From the NCBI GenBank assembly GCA_964399955.1, contig CAYNST010000018.1, positions 1 through 43,729 of the forward strand: a DNA stretch of 43,729 nt, in the 5' to 3' direction. Positions 1 to 8,795 of the stretch are shown in pieces; the first letter of the stretch is position 1, and each line of letters starts with the position of its first letter. Position numbers and translations under genes: made by a program. The stretch comes from CAYNST01 sp964399955. GTDB lineage: Bacteria; Pseudomonadota; Gammaproteobacteria; Pseudomonadales; Cellvibrionaceae. The notes below the pieces were generated by a model that saw only the letters and a program-made list of their open reading frames with translations, was not told the DNA's origin and did no database searches.

Positions 1-51
1 GGGGTATCTTGTGCGCCCGTCGGCAGATTTGCATACCGCCCAGGTGAGACC

Positions 52-807
52 TTAGCCGCCCAGCGGCCAGGTCAGGCGGAAGGCGCCGTTGTCCAGCGGC
101 TCCGCCAAAACCGACAGGCCGTTGACCAGTTGCTGCGGCGCATTGGCACGCGGTGTCACCGTACCTTCAACCTGCGGCTCGCCGTTGCCCAACTGGTATT
201 CCGCCTGCAGTTCAACCGCAAACGGCCCTTCCAGGTCGCTGATGCTGGCGCGCAGACCGCCGGCGCCGTTGTCGGCCAGGTTGGCACCAAAACCGCCCAA
301 GGGCATCCAGCCATCGCCGTAGTTGACCCGTGCGCCCTGCCACACCAGATTACCGTCCAGCGCAGAGATGCGATCCCTGCTGATAACGGCTCGACTCACT
401 GTGGCGTTGGCCATGCCCCCCAGCAGTACACCGACATTGTCATTCAACAAGCTGGCCGGCAGCTGGTCCACCAGTAACTGCTCCACCCGGGTGGTGCCAC
501 CGGCACTGTGGCAGACGTTGCCGTTGACGTTCTGGCTTTGCACATCCAGGCAGGCGTTGGCCAAAACCAGGGGCATCTTGTGCAGCTCCCAGCGCAGCGC
601 GCCAAAATCCAGGGTTTGCCCTGCCACCTGCAGCACTGTGCCCGCTGCCCGCCCCTGCCAGACGGTGCCGGTTACCCCGGAAAAACTCAGCCCCGGAACC
701 GCCTGCTGCGCTACCCAAGCTCCCCAGGTGGCGGGGGTGCGGGCGATGACCACCAGCAGGAAGTAGACCGCCAGACCAAAGAAAAACAGAAGCTTGATGG
801 CTCGCAC
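52..807 (-). CDS. gspN: Type II secretion system protein N (GspN)
   Basis: This is the last gene of the gspC-N operon, 2 nt downstream of gspM. The 251-residue product has one N-terminal membrane segment (about residues 5-22) followed by a beta-rich periplasmic part with the GspN-type pattern: a GTVWQGRA motif near residues 47-54, an ALRWELHK segment and a recurring VWQGARV motif. GspN is an accessory inner-membrane component whose role in the secretion machine is poorly defined, and many systems lack it. The length matches the family (about 250). The identification rests on family pattern and operon position. Only 51 bases precede its stop codon in the window, so any further downstream operon member cannot be judged. 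Confidence 0.9.
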   Translation of the reverse strand: MRAIKLLFFFGLAVYFLLVVIARTPATWGAWVAQQAVPGLSFSGVTGTVWQGRAAGTVLQVAGQTLDFGALRWELHKMPLVLANACLDVQSQNVNGNVCHSAGGTTRVEQLLVDQLPASLLNDNVGVLLGGMANATVSRAVISRDRISALDGNLVWQGARVNYGDGWMPLGGFGANLADNGAGGLRASISDLEGPFAVELQAEYQLGNGEPQVEGTVTPRANAPQQLVNGLSVLAEPLDNGAFRLTWPLGG

Positions 808-809
808 AC

Positions 810-1292
810 TTATTCCCCTTGTTGCAGCTGCAGACTTACAAGTACCGCACCAGGGTGCTGGTCGGCGCCAATGGTGAGGTCGCGGATGTTTAGGCCCTGG
901 CGAACCTCCATATCATGCAGCCAGGCCAGCACTCTGTTGAACTCCGAGGGCGCCAGTCGCACGCGGGCACTGTTGCCGGAGGGCTGAAAGTTCTCCATGC
1001 GCAAGCCGTGCTGGCGCAGGCTTTCATTCAGAATGCCATTGAGGCTGCCATCGGCAGGGCCCGCCTGGCCGCCGGTTTGCTGGGTGGCCAACACCTGACC
1101 GGCCAATTGCCGTACGTTTTGCTGCTCATCCAGCGCCTGGCGGTTGCGGGTGTCCATGCGCTCAAGGTCACGCTGCATCGGCAACAGCACCACAAACACC
1201 AGAATGTAGGTAAGCAGCGCCAGCCCACCCAGTACCAGCATCAGCTGGTCGCGGGGGCTAAGGTCCAGAAAGCGTTGTTTCAGTTCGTTCAT
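810..1292 (-). CDS. gspM: Type II secretion system protein M (GspM)
   Basis: The 160-residue product has a short cytoplasmic lead, one membrane helix (about residues 15-38) and a periplasmic coiled-coil plus ferredoxin-like domain ending in the typical LTIGADQHPGAV..SLQL strand pattern. GspM pairs with GspL in the inner-membrane assembly platform and helps couple the GspE ATPase to pseudopilus growth. Its start overlaps the gspL stop by one base, which suggests translational coupling. Length and topology are normal for the family. Confidence 0.93.
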   Translation of the reverse strand: MNELKQRFLDLSPRDQLMLVLGGLALLTYILVFVVLLPMQRDLERMDTRNRQALDEQQNVRQLAGQVLATQQTGGQAGPADGSLNGILNESLRQHGLRMENFQPSGNSARVRLAPSEFNRVLAWLHDMEVRQGLNIRDLTIGADQHPGAVLVSLQLQQGE

Positions 1293-2509
1293 TATCCTGC
1301 CTCGGATATTCGCAGTTGCGCTTGGTGGGTGTCGCCGAACACGTTGGCGCTGCGGATATCCACGGTGAAGCCCGCCTCCGCTATGCGGTTGCGCAGGGTT
1401 TCGAAGGTGGCAAAGCTGTCCGCTTCTACGTTCATTTGCAGCTGGCCCGTGTCGGCGCTATAGCGAAGGTTGCGCACCACCACCTGCTCCATGGCGCCGA
1501 CGGCCGGGGCAACGCCGGCCAGTAAAGTCACGGCATTGGAGCCTTGTCCACTGCTGGCGGCGCTGCCCAGCATGGCGCGCAATTGGCGCTCTGGGTCCGT
1601 AATGGCACCACCGGGCGCCACCTGGCGGTAGATGGCGTCGGTTTGTGCCATGATCGCCCGGCGCTCCTGGTCGGCGCGCATCTGGCCAAACCAGGTGCCG
1701 CCCAAGGCTATTGCAAAGGCCGCCACTGTGGCCATAGCGGGCAGCTTCCACTCCTCCAGCCAACGGTTGAAAGGCAGCTTGCGCGCCAGACGGCCGGTGC
1801 GGAAGTCAAACAACCCCTGCGAACCAGGGTCTACGACATCCCAGAAACCGGCTACTTCTTCTTCAATTCTCAGCTCTTCATTATCTGCCCAGGGCTGGGG
1901 CAGCATGCGCTGCAGCTTGTCCAATGCCTCTTCAGACTCGCCATAAAGCTGCAGGCTGACCGGTTGCACGCTGCTGGCCAAGGCCTGCAGGTACATGGGC
2001 ACCATGGTTTCTTCAGTGACAAAACCCACGCCTTTGTCCGTGTGCGCCATCAAGGCCCCGTCACTCAAGAGCAAAGTGCAGGCATCCTCGCTGCGAGGCA
2101 GCATCAGGTAGTCCACCAGACAGCGCTGCACATCGGCGCCGGTTTCTTCCACCTCGGCAATGCAGGTCTGGATGAATTCAAGATCGCCGTAGGCCACGCA
2201 GATACTGCCATTGTCCACCGGGCCGTAGGCAAACTGCATGTCTTCAATGGGGTTGATGACGTGCTCTTCCACCTCAAAGGGTAGAATTTTCAGTAGCTGA
2301 CGCCGGTCTTTGATATCAGCGGGCAGGCGCTGACTGACAATGTCCGGCCCCGGCAGAACCAGCCAGACCGCCTTGCCTTCCACCGTCTCGCGCAGCAGGT
2401 TGATGTCGCCGGCGTAAACAGCATCGCCACGCCAGGTACCTTGGGCGGTGACTTCACGCCACTGCCAGAGATTACCGCCGATTTTTTTAACTAAAATTCG
2501 CTCTGCCAC
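1292..2509 (-). CDS. gspL: Type II secretion system protein L (GspL)
   Basis: This 405-residue inner-membrane protein recruits the GspE ATPase. The N-terminal cytoplasmic part (about 1-240) is the actin-like domain, with the LPGPDIV and LPFEVEEHV segments characteristic of GspL. One membrane helix follows (about 255-275) and then a periplasmic ferredoxin-like domain (about 330-405) that matches its partner GspM. The gene begins 56 nt downstream of gspK, a slightly larger spacer than elsewhere in the operon, and overlaps gspM by one base at its end. No anomalies are seen. Confidence 0.95.
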   Translation of the reverse strand: MAERILVKKIGGNLWQWREVTAQGTWRGDAVYAGDINLLRETVEGKAVWLVLPGPDIVSQRLPADIKDRRQLLKILPFEVEEHVINPIEDMQFAYGPVDNGSICVAYGDLEFIQTCIAEVEETGADVQRCLVDYLMLPRSEDACTLLLSDGALMAHTDKGVGFVTEETMVPMYLQALASSVQPVSLQLYGESEEALDKLQRMLPQPWADNEELRIEEEVAGFWDVVDPGSQGLFDFRTGRLARKLPFNRWLEEWKLPAMATVAAFAIALGGTWFGQMRADQERRAIMAQTDAIYRQVAPGGAITDPERQLRAMLGSAASSGQGSNAVTLLAGVAPAVGAMEQVVVRNLRYSADTGQLQMNVEADSFATFETLRNRIAEAGFTVDIRSANVFGDTHQAQLRISEAG

Positions 2510-2565
2510 GCTCTGTCACTCAATGTTGGTTGGCGGATTTACGCGCTGCGCCCGAGTTGTCTACT

Positions 2566-3717
2566 TTAAAAATTTGCATCTGTGCGGCGCACAACGACTG
2601 TGGCGCCACCAGCTTGGTTGTCACGCATCAGTATAGACTTACGCCGCCGCACCTGTTCGCCCACCAGGGTTTCACCCTCCAGCAGGAAGTAACTGCTGCT
2701 GACCTCCAGCGGAACTTCGTCTCGCGGGTCGGTTTGGTCACCCGAGCCGAGGATGGCCGAGACCACCGGCGATTCCACAAAATCGCTGACCTGCTTGTAA
2801 CCGCCATCGGTGGACTCCGAGTCCTCCAATGGCCGTCGCTCCTCCCGATCCTGGATCAACTGGTTCCAGTCGGGTTCGGGCAGGGGCTCCAAAACGCCGG
2901 GGCGATTAAAACCCCGTAACAGTTCCGGCTTCAGGGTATTGATGTTGGGGTATGCATTGGTCGGCAGCACTATTACATAGGGCAACAGTTTGTTGAACAG
3001 CTCCGGCGTCACACCCCGCACCATGGACAATTCACTGACCGTGGCCATGGGCCCGTTGGTGATTGGGTAGGGCGGGTTCTGTGACTGATAATAGCTGCGC
3101 TCAGCCCCCATTGCGCCCGTCGGGTTGTCGTCCGGGTCCAGCCAATCCTGAATGGCCTCGGTAATTTCAATGGCCACTTGTTGAGTCACCGGGCCTTCCT
3201 CCAGCTCGATGGTCTGTAAAAAACGGATGAACAACCGCTGCATCGGGCTGAACTGACCACCAAAGGCGATTGCGGGTGGCCTCTGCGGCTGTGCGCCCTG
3301 ATTCTGCTGCCCGGTGCCGGTACCGCTGCCGGTACCGCTGCCGCCGGTTGTGGGCGGGTTGGGCACCAGCAGGTTCAAGTTGATGCGCCCCTGAGCGTCT
3401 TCCAGGCGGCCGCGAATCCAGCCCTCGTCCGTGGGCAGCGCGCCCATATCCTGCGCCCATTCCTCCCACAGATGATCGTTTTGGCTCATCTGCCCGTCAA
3501 ACTGCAAAAGTAGCCTTGCCACTTGCTCGCCGCCACTCAAATAGGCGTGGGCCTGCGCACCGTGCCAGCGATTTTCATTGCGGGCCATGCTCAGAGTAAA
3601 GCGCCAGCTGACCGAGACCACCACGGTAGTGACCAGCATCACAATAAACAGCGCCAGAATCAGGATAACGCCCTGCTGCCGCGAGGGCCTGCCGGATCTA
3701 TTTGCTTGAAAGGGCAT
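2566..3717 (-). CDS. gspK: Type II secretion minor pseudopilin K (GspK)
   Basis: GspK caps the pseudopilus tip in a complex with GspI and GspJ. The 383-residue length is typical, as it is the largest minor pseudopilin. The prepilin peptidase site lies at G16/V17 (QQG-VILIL), and like other GspK proteins it lacks the Glu at mature position 5. After the hydrophobic helix (about 17-38) comes the large alpha-helical insertion with the conserved ITEAIQDWLDPDDNP segment. A Gly/Thr/Ser-rich low-complexity stretch (about residues 122-138, from near-repeats of a GSGTGTG codon block at roughly 3310-3350) lies in a loop. It sits 12 nt after gspJ. Confidence 0.95.
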   Translation of the reverse strand: MPFQANRSGRPSRQQGVILILALFIVMLVTTVVVSVSWRFTLSMARNENRWHGAQAHAYLSGGEQVARLLLQFDGQMSQNDHLWEEWAQDMGALPTDEGWIRGRLEDAQGRINLNLLVPNPPTTGGSGTGSGTGTGQQNQGAQPQRPPAIAFGGQFSPMQRLFIRFLQTIELEEGPVTQQVAIEITEAIQDWLDPDDNPTGAMGAERSYYQSQNPPYPITNGPMATVSELSMVRGVTPELFNKLLPYVIVLPTNAYPNINTLKPELLRGFNRPGVLEPLPEPDWNQLIQDREERRPLEDSESTDGGYKQVSDFVESPVVSAILGSGDQTDPRDEVPLEVSSSYFLLEGETLVGEQVRRRKSILMRDNQAGGATVVVRRTDANF

Positions 3718-3729
3718 AGTCCGGTGCTC

Positions 3730-4395
3730 CTACTGGGTGGTTTGCGCGGCTGCCGGTGTGTTGATAATGCCTGGCAGCAATGAGAACAACCGCATGACCT
3801 CACCCAGGTCTTCCAGCTCCAGGGTCACCTCCACCGCCAGCGGCAGGGGCTGCTGGTTGGTGGGCGAGGCGTTCTGCGGCCAGGCATCCAGCCAGGGGCC
3901 GGCGGCCAGTGAGGTGGCATTTGGCGGCAGTACCCGCACGCGCAAGTCCGTCACCCCGGTCAAAAGTTTTTGCTGGCGCGCGTCCTGCTGATCGCTCTGC
4001 GCCGGGTTGTACCAGGTGTCGCGCCAGAGGGTCTGCTCAATCCAGCGGTAACCAATGCGCACTTCCTCGGTGCGCGGCTGAAACAGCGGGTTGTCCATGC
4101 CGCCTCGCAGCACCGTCAGCCAATAGTCCTGACTGCGGGTCACGTACACTGGCGGCAGCGGTGAACCCAGCTCCTGCTGCACCCATTTGGGCAGCGCATT
4201 GCGCAGATCGGTCTCCATCAACACGAAGGCGCGATCAATCCTGGCCATGCGGTCCATGGCTTCCCGGGTGGCGCTGGCACCCACCGAGGCGGTGTGGAAC
4301 GCCTGCGACGCGAGCAGCGCAATGATGGCCATGATGACCAGGGCCACCAGTACTTCCATCAATGTGAATCCGGCGTTGCGCCTTGGTTTACTCAA
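3730..4395 (-). CDS. gspJ: Type II secretion minor pseudopilin J (GspJ)
   Basis: This 221-residue pseudopilin has a class-III (prepilin peptidase) leader with cleavage after G9, giving mature FTLMEV with the conserved Glu5, then a hydrophobic helix to about residue 32. The rest has the GspJ pattern, including the MDNPLFQPRTEEVRIGYRW-type region and an LELEDLGEVMRLF strand near the end. It should form the tip ternary complex with GspI and GspK. It lies 3 nt after gspI and 12 nt before gspK. Confidence 0.94.
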   Translation of the reverse strand: MSKPRRNAGFTLMEVLVALVIMAIIALLASQAFHTASVGASATREAMDRMARIDRAFVLMETDLRNALPKWVQQELGSPLPPVYVTRSQDYWLTVLRGGMDNPLFQPRTEEVRIGYRWIEQTLWRDTWYNPAQSDQQDARQQKLLTGVTDLRVRVLPPNATSLAAGPWLDAWPQNASPTNQQPLPLAVEVTLELEDLGEVMRLFSLLPGIINTPAAAQTTQ

Positions 4396-4398
4396 TGG

Positions 4399-4773
4399 TC
4401 AGCCCTGCTCCAGGATGAATCCGGAAAGTTCGGCCAGGTTGGTCTCCTGCCCCTGCATTCGCACCCGCACCCGCAGCCGCAATAATCCCTGCTGGGCGGT
4501 AGGCTCGGACTCCACCTGGCGGTCCCAGGTCTGGCCGGCCATGCGGGTATCGTCCGCCATGCGCCCGCTGGGCGTGACGCGCTGCATCCGCTGGGTCAGC
4601 AACACCTCCTGCAATTGGTTTTCTGCCACCCAGTGAGCAATCATTACCTCGCGGGTGTGCAGTGTGTGTGCGCTCATGGAGCCAATCTGCATCAGCAGCG
4701 CCGGCAGCGCCATGGCCACCACCAGCAGGGCCACCATGACTTCTACCAGGGTGAAGCCGCGTTCAGAAGCCAT
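4399..4773 (-). CDS. gspI: Type II secretion minor pseudopilin I (GspI)
   Basis: The start is set at the ATG at 4773, which puts the prepilin leader MASERG directly before FTLVEV. The frame is open further upstream, to 4941, but that stretch runs inside gspH and has no pseudopilin features. The mature protein begins at F7 with Glu at mature position 5, followed by a hydrophobic helix; the total is 124 residues, normal for GspI. The start overlaps the gspH stop (4763-4773), suggesting translational coupling. It nucleates the pseudopilus tip with J and K. Confidence 0.92.
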   Translation of the reverse strand: MASERGFTLVEVMVALLVVAMALPALLMQIGSMSAHTLHTREVMIAHWVAENQLQEVLLTQRMQRVTPSGRMADDTRMAGQTWDRQVESEPTAQQGLLRLRVRVRMQGQETNLAELSGFILEQG

Positions 4774-5335
4774 TGGCAGCACCTTCTCGTCGCTCGGGAG
4801 CTTCCAGCCAGACCAGTTCGCCGTTTTCGTCAACTTCCAGGTTTTGCGTAAACCCGGGCTCACGACTGTCGCTGAACTCGATACTGATGGGGGTGATATC
4901 TCCACTGCTGTAATAGGCCGCCACGGGTATGGTGCGATCAACCTGACTCTCGTAATCCCAGATCAGGTCGTCCACCGTGACCACCAGTTTCATGGTGGGT
5001 GGCAGGGTGATGGGCGGCAGGTTGGGCAGAATCATCCAGCCTTCGCTGCTGGCGGTTACCCAGCGGTAGCGCCAGCCGATGTCGTTGACGTTTTGCCCGC
5101 GCTGAACCTGCCAGATGGGCGGCTCCAACAGCAGGCCCATGGTTTCGCCGCTGAGGATGGCGCGCTCACCGGCAAACTCGGCAACGCCCTGGAAGCGCTC
5201 GATGGCGTCCCAGAGCTCGTCCTTGGGGCCGCCGCGGTTAATCACCAGACTGACCATGGCCAGGCTCAAGCCGATGACAAAAATTACCGCCATCATCTCG
5301 ATCAGGCTGAAGCCTCTCTGCCACGGGCGCAGCAT
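4763..5335 (-). CDS. gspH: Type II secretion minor pseudopilin H (GspH)
   Basis: This 190-residue pseudopilin has leader cleavage after G8 (RG-FSLIEMM), with Glu5 present, and a hydrophobic helix to about residue 28. The remainder matches GspH: a GERAILSGETMGLLLEP region and a C-terminal beta-rich domain with SIEFSDSREPGF. GspH is thought to join the tip complex to the GspG filament. It starts 5 nt after gspG and overlaps gspI. Confidence 0.92.
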   Translation of the reverse strand: MLRPWQRGFSLIEMMAVIFVIGLSLAMVSLVINRGGPKDELWDAIERFQGVAEFAGERAILSGETMGLLLEPPIWQVQRGQNVNDIGWRYRWVTASSEGWMILPNLPPITLPPTMKLVVTVDDLIWDYESQVDRTIPVAAYYSSGDITPISIEFSDSREPGFTQNLEVDENGELVWLEAPERREGAANGF

Positions 5336-5340
5336 GGCAG

Positions 5341-5784
5341 TTATCGAACCTCGCCTCCGGCGTCATCCCAGTAGCTGCGGTCGGCGTCTGCGTCCTCACC
5401 GCCCCGGGTACCATCGGCCCCCAAAGAGATAATGTCAAACGGGCGGCCGGCGTCGCCGGGACTGACGTAGACGTATTCATTGTCCCACGGGTCACGCGGC
5501 AGCTTTTCCATGTACTGACGCCATTTTTTAGGCACCGGGTCCACTGTGGGCTGATACACCAGAGCGTCCAGCCCCTGCTCTGTGGTTGGGTAACGAAAGT
5601 TATCCAGGCGGTAGGAGTCCAGCGCGGTCTTGATGTTGGCAAAGTGCGCCTTGACCGTTTGGTCCTGCGCCCTGCCCACATTGTCAAATACCTGCGGACC
5701 AATAATGCTCAGCAGCAGCCCCATGATCACAATAACCACCATGATCTCGATCAAGCTGAAACCGCCTTGTCCTCTTTTTTTCAT
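5341..5784 (-). CDS. gspG: Type II secretion major pseudopilin G (GspG)
   Basis: This is the main subunit of the periplasmic pseudopilus. The 147-residue precursor is cleaved after G8 to give FSLIEIMVVIVIMG with Glu5. The signature KTALDSYRLDNFRYPTTEQGL and the calcium-loop region LGADGTRGGEDADAD near the C-terminus are both present, as expected for GspG. It is 27 nt downstream of gspF. Dependence on a prepilin peptidase (GspO/PilD) is expected, but that gene is not in this window. Confidence 0.97.
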   Translation of the reverse strand: MKKRGQGGFSLIEIMVVIVIMGLLLSIIGPQVFDNVGRAQDQTVKAHFANIKTALDSYRLDNFRYPTTEQGLDALVYQPTVDPVPKKWRQYMEKLPRDPWDNEYVYVSPGDAGRPFDIISLGADGTRGGEDADADRSYWDDAGGEVR

Positions 5785-5811
5785 AGCTCCCCCTGTTATA
5801 TTTGGCTCTTA

Positions 5812-7047
5812 TCAGCCCATCATTTGGTTCATTTCAAAGATGGGCAACATAATGGCCATGACAATAAAAAATACAACGCTGGCCATGAACAGAATCATGG
5901 CCGGCTCCAGCAGGCCCATCATGGTGCCCAAGGTAAACGACAGCTCCCGCTCCTGGTTGTGCGCCGCGTGCAGGAGTTGCTCTGCCAATTGACCGTTAAC
6001 CTCGCCACTGGCAGCCATTTGCACCAGCAGCGGTGGAAACTGGCCGCTCTGATCCAGCGCGCGATGCAAGCTGGAGCCCTCCTGTACTGCCACAGCCACG
6101 CCCATGCTGGAATCCTGCAGCAGTTGATTGGTCAACACCTGGCTGGCAATACGCAGTGCCTCCAGCAGGGGCACGCCGCTTTTCACCAGCAAACCCAAGG
6201 TATTGGCGTAGCGAGCGGCCTCTGCCGTGCGGATGAATTCGCCAAACAGCGGCATCTTCAATTTGAAGCGGTGCCACTTCAACCGACGAGACGGCTCCTT
6301 GACCAGTTGCTTGAACAGCACGACCCCGGCAAACAGGCCAATCAGCATGAGCACACCGTAATTCACGATAAAGTCACTGGTGCCAATCAAGATTTCAGTG
6401 ATCGCCGGAAGCTTCTGCTTCGATTGCGTAAACATACCCGTCAACTTGGGCACTACAAACGCCATCAATGCCATGACTACCCCGGTGCTGACAAACAACA
6501 GCACCATCGGGTACATCATGGCCATCTGGATCTTCTGTCGGGTCTCCTGGCTGCGTTCGGTGTACTCGGCCAACTGCTCCAGAACCGGACCTAAAAAGCC
6601 TGCGGATTCACCGGCGCGCACCATGGCACGATACAAGGTATCAAAGGCCTTGGGCGACTCACCCATGGCCTGCGCCAGGGACAACCCTTCCAGAACCCGG
6701 GAGCGCACCTGCAAAAGCACTCCTTTTACCGCCGGCTTGCGGCTCTGGGTGGCCGCCGCGTGCAGTACTTCATCCAGCGGCAGGCCGGATTGCAACAGAG
6801 ACGACAACTGGCGGGTAACCAGCGCTATGTCTTTATACCCAAGCTTTGGACCGCCTCGGGAGAATAAAGATCGGCCAAACGATTCGCTGCTGCCGGCTTT
6901 TTCCCGCCGGTTGGAGGTTTTGACTTCCAGCGGCTTGAGTTGCTTTTGCCGCAGCAGTGAACGCACATGGCGCTCGGAGTCGCCGTCAATGACGCCCTTG
7001 ACGGTTTTGCCCTTGTTATCCAATGCCTGATAAGTAAACGCCGCCAT
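5812..7047 (-). CDS. gspF: Type II secretion inner-membrane platform protein F (GspF)
   Basis: This 411-residue polytopic platform protein has two homologous GspF cytoplasmic domains (about 75-195 and 275-400), each followed by a hydrophobic hairpin or helix, with membrane segments near 175-195, 225-245 and 375-400. It begins with the family motif FTYQALDNKGKTVKGVIDGDS. GspF interacts with GspE and GspL and helps drive pseudopilus assembly. Unlike the other operon joints, a 221-nt non-coding stretch separates it from gspE upstream. Confidence 0.96.
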   Translation of the reverse strand: MAAFTYQALDNKGKTVKGVIDGDSERHVRSLLRQKQLKPLEVKTSNRREKAGSSESFGRSLFSRGGPKLGYKDIALVTRQLSSLLQSGLPLDEVLHAAATQSRKPAVKGVLLQVRSRVLEGLSLAQAMGESPKAFDTLYRAMVRAGESAGFLGPVLEQLAEYTERSQETRQKIQMAMMYPMVLLFVSTGVVMALMAFVVPKLTGMFTQSKQKLPAITEILIGTSDFIVNYGVLMLIGLFAGVVLFKQLVKEPSRRLKWHRFKLKMPLFGEFIRTAEAARYANTLGLLVKSGVPLLEALRIASQVLTNQLLQDSSMGVAVAVQEGSSLHRALDQSGQFPPLLVQMAASGEVNGQLAEQLLHAAHNQERELSFTLGTMMGLLEPAMILFMASVVFFIVMAIMLPIFEMNQMMG

Positions 7048-7268
7048 GATTTAACCTGAAAATTTATCCTGCAGATCGGCTGAACACGCCAAGCTCTGTC
7101 GTGCTTCGGTATGGTGCAGGCCCAGGCGATGCCGTTTTGACACCGCCCGGGAGGAAAGACTGACAAAGGCGTGGATTGAGCAGGTGAGGCAGCAGTTGAG
7201 GTGCAAACACATGATCAGGCAAACCTATTATTGTTCGACGACTATATCCAGCTGTGCGCTCGCCCTGC
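7048..7268. other. Intergenic stretch between gspE and gspF
   Basis: This is the only long spacer (221 nt) in an otherwise tightly packed operon. Overlapping open frames on the minus strand have no recognisable protein pattern and run into gspE or gspF in the wrong frame. I see no strong terminator hairpin and no convincing promoter. It could hold an internal promoter or mRNA processing site for gspF-N, or simply be a remnant. Confidence 0.5.
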
Positions 7269-8783
7269 CTAGCCCGCTGCGGTAACCCGCAACAGCTCCT
7301 CGACACTGGTGATGCCGGACAACACCTTATTGCGGCCGTCTTCGTCAATGGGCTGACTGAATTCGCGCACGTAGGTCAGCATGGCCTGTTCGCCAACACC
7401 CTCATGTATCAACTGCCGCAACCCGTCGTCCACGGGAATCAGCTCGTAAATACCGGTTCGCCCGCGATAGCCGGTGTGATGGCATTTATCGCAGCCAATG
7501 GCACGGTAGATAGTGCTGCCCTGCGGTATTCTCACCCGCTCGGCTTCGGCTTCGGTAGCTTCGTGCGGCTGCTTGCAGTCGTTGCAGAGTTTGCGCACCA
7601 GCCGCTGAGCCATTAAAGCCTCCAGACTGGAGGACAACAGGAAGGGCTCGATGCCCAGGTCCTGCAGACGCATGATGGCGCCAATGGCCGTATTGGTGTG
7701 CAGGGTGGACAACAACAGGTGACCGGTCAAACTGGCCTGCACCGCAATGGCGGCGGTTTCACGGTCGCGAATCTCACCAATCATGACTATGTCCGGGTCC
7801 TGTCGCAGGATAGCGCGCAAGCCCCGGGCAAACGTCATGTCGACTTTGGTGTTCACCTGGGTTTGACCTATGCCCGGCAGCACGTACTCGATGGGGTCTT
7901 CGACCGTCAGAATATTGCGGGCGCGGGTATTGATGTGACTTAAACCTGAGTAGAGCGATGTGGTTTTACCCGAACCGGTGGGTCCGGTGATCAGAATGAT
8001 ACCGTGGGGTTTGGCCAGCGCCGCTTTGAAATCTGCCAACACCTGGGGCGGCATGTTCAATTGTTCCAGCGAGATGGCGCCGGCCGCCTGGTCCAGAATT
8101 CGCAGTACCACGCGCTCCCCGTGGGCCGACGGCATGGTAGAAACCCGCAGGTCTACCGCGTGGCCGGCCAGCTTCACCGTGATGCGGCCGTCTTGCGGTA
8201 TGCGCTTTTCGGCAATATCCAGGCGCGCCATAACCTTCAGGCGCGACACCAGTACCGGTGCCAGCACCGGCTTGGGCGACAGCACCTCCTTCAAAACGCC
8301 ATCAATACGAAAACGCACCGACACCCGATCCTCGTAGGGTTCAATGTGGATATCCGAGGCCTTTTCCTGCACCGCCTGAGACAGGATGGCGTTGATCAAG
8401 CGAATTACCGGTGCGTCGCCCTCACCACTCAGCAGTTCGCCGTCGTCGATGTCGTCCGCCAGCGCCGTCAGGTCAAATTCATTGCCCATGTCCTCCGCCG
8501 CCTGCTGGGCTTCGGAGTCCGTGCTCTGATACACCTTGCTCAAGCGCGCCTTGAATTCCGCCTCTGGAATTTCCTCCAGCTCCATGGGGCCGGCCCAGAA
8601 ACGCCGTACTTCCATTAAGGTGGCCAGGCTCAGGCCCGGTTTGTGAACCAGCCGGCCGGCGTCAATCATCACGCCCTTGCTGGACGAGAAGGAAAACGGC
8701 AGGCGCACCCGCGGAACCGCCGGTTGCGACTCGGCGTCTGCAAATTCAGCCAGCTCTGCGGAATCAAGCAATTCACTATTCAT
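7269..8783 (-). CDS. gspE: Type II secretion ATPase E (GspE)
   Basis: This cytoplasmic hexameric ATPase powers pseudopilus extension. The 504 residues contain the N-terminal GspL-binding domain (about 1-115), an N2 domain, Walker A GPTGSGKT (267-274), the TVEDPIEY Asp-box region (293-300), Walker B DIVMIGEI (331-338) and the HLLLSTLHTN His box (355-364). A four-cysteine zinc site, C400/C403 and C431/C434, is typical of GspE and separates it from some PilT-type ATPases. It starts 12 nt after gspD. Confidence 0.97.
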   Translation of the reverse strand: MNSELLDSAELAEFADAESQPAVPRVRLPFSFSSSKGVMIDAGRLVHKPGLSLATLMEVRRFWAGPMELEEIPEAEFKARLSKVYQSTDSEAQQAAEDMGNEFDLTALADDIDDGELLSGEGDAPVIRLINAILSQAVQEKASDIHIEPYEDRVSVRFRIDGVLKEVLSPKPVLAPVLVSRLKVMARLDIAEKRIPQDGRITVKLAGHAVDLRVSTMPSAHGERVVLRILDQAAGAISLEQLNMPPQVLADFKAALAKPHGIILITGPTGSGKTTSLYSGLSHINTRARNILTVEDPIEYVLPGIGQTQVNTKVDMTFARGLRAILRQDPDIVMIGEIRDRETAAIAVQASLTGHLLLSTLHTNTAIGAIMRLQDLGIEPFLLSSSLEALMAQRLVRKLCNDCKQPHEATEAEAERVRIPQGSTIYRAIGCDKCHHTGYRGRTGIYELIPVDDGLRQLIHEGVGEQAMLTYVREFSQPIDEDGRNKVLSGITSVEELLRVTAAG

Positions 8784-8795
8784 AGCGTAAGCCTA

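Noticed and set aside
3304..3352. Short GGTACCG-type repeats in gspK as a possible mobile or CRISPR-like array
   Set aside because: They are in-frame codons for a Gly/Ser/Thr loop in an otherwise normal GspK, with no spacers.
4774..4941. Upstream extension of gspI
   Set aside because: It lies inside gspH and would put 56 residues before the prepilin leader, which must be at the N-terminus.
5644..6594. A 316-codon plus-strand frame
   Set aside because: It is a shadow of gspF and gspG, His/Gln-rich and without protein features.
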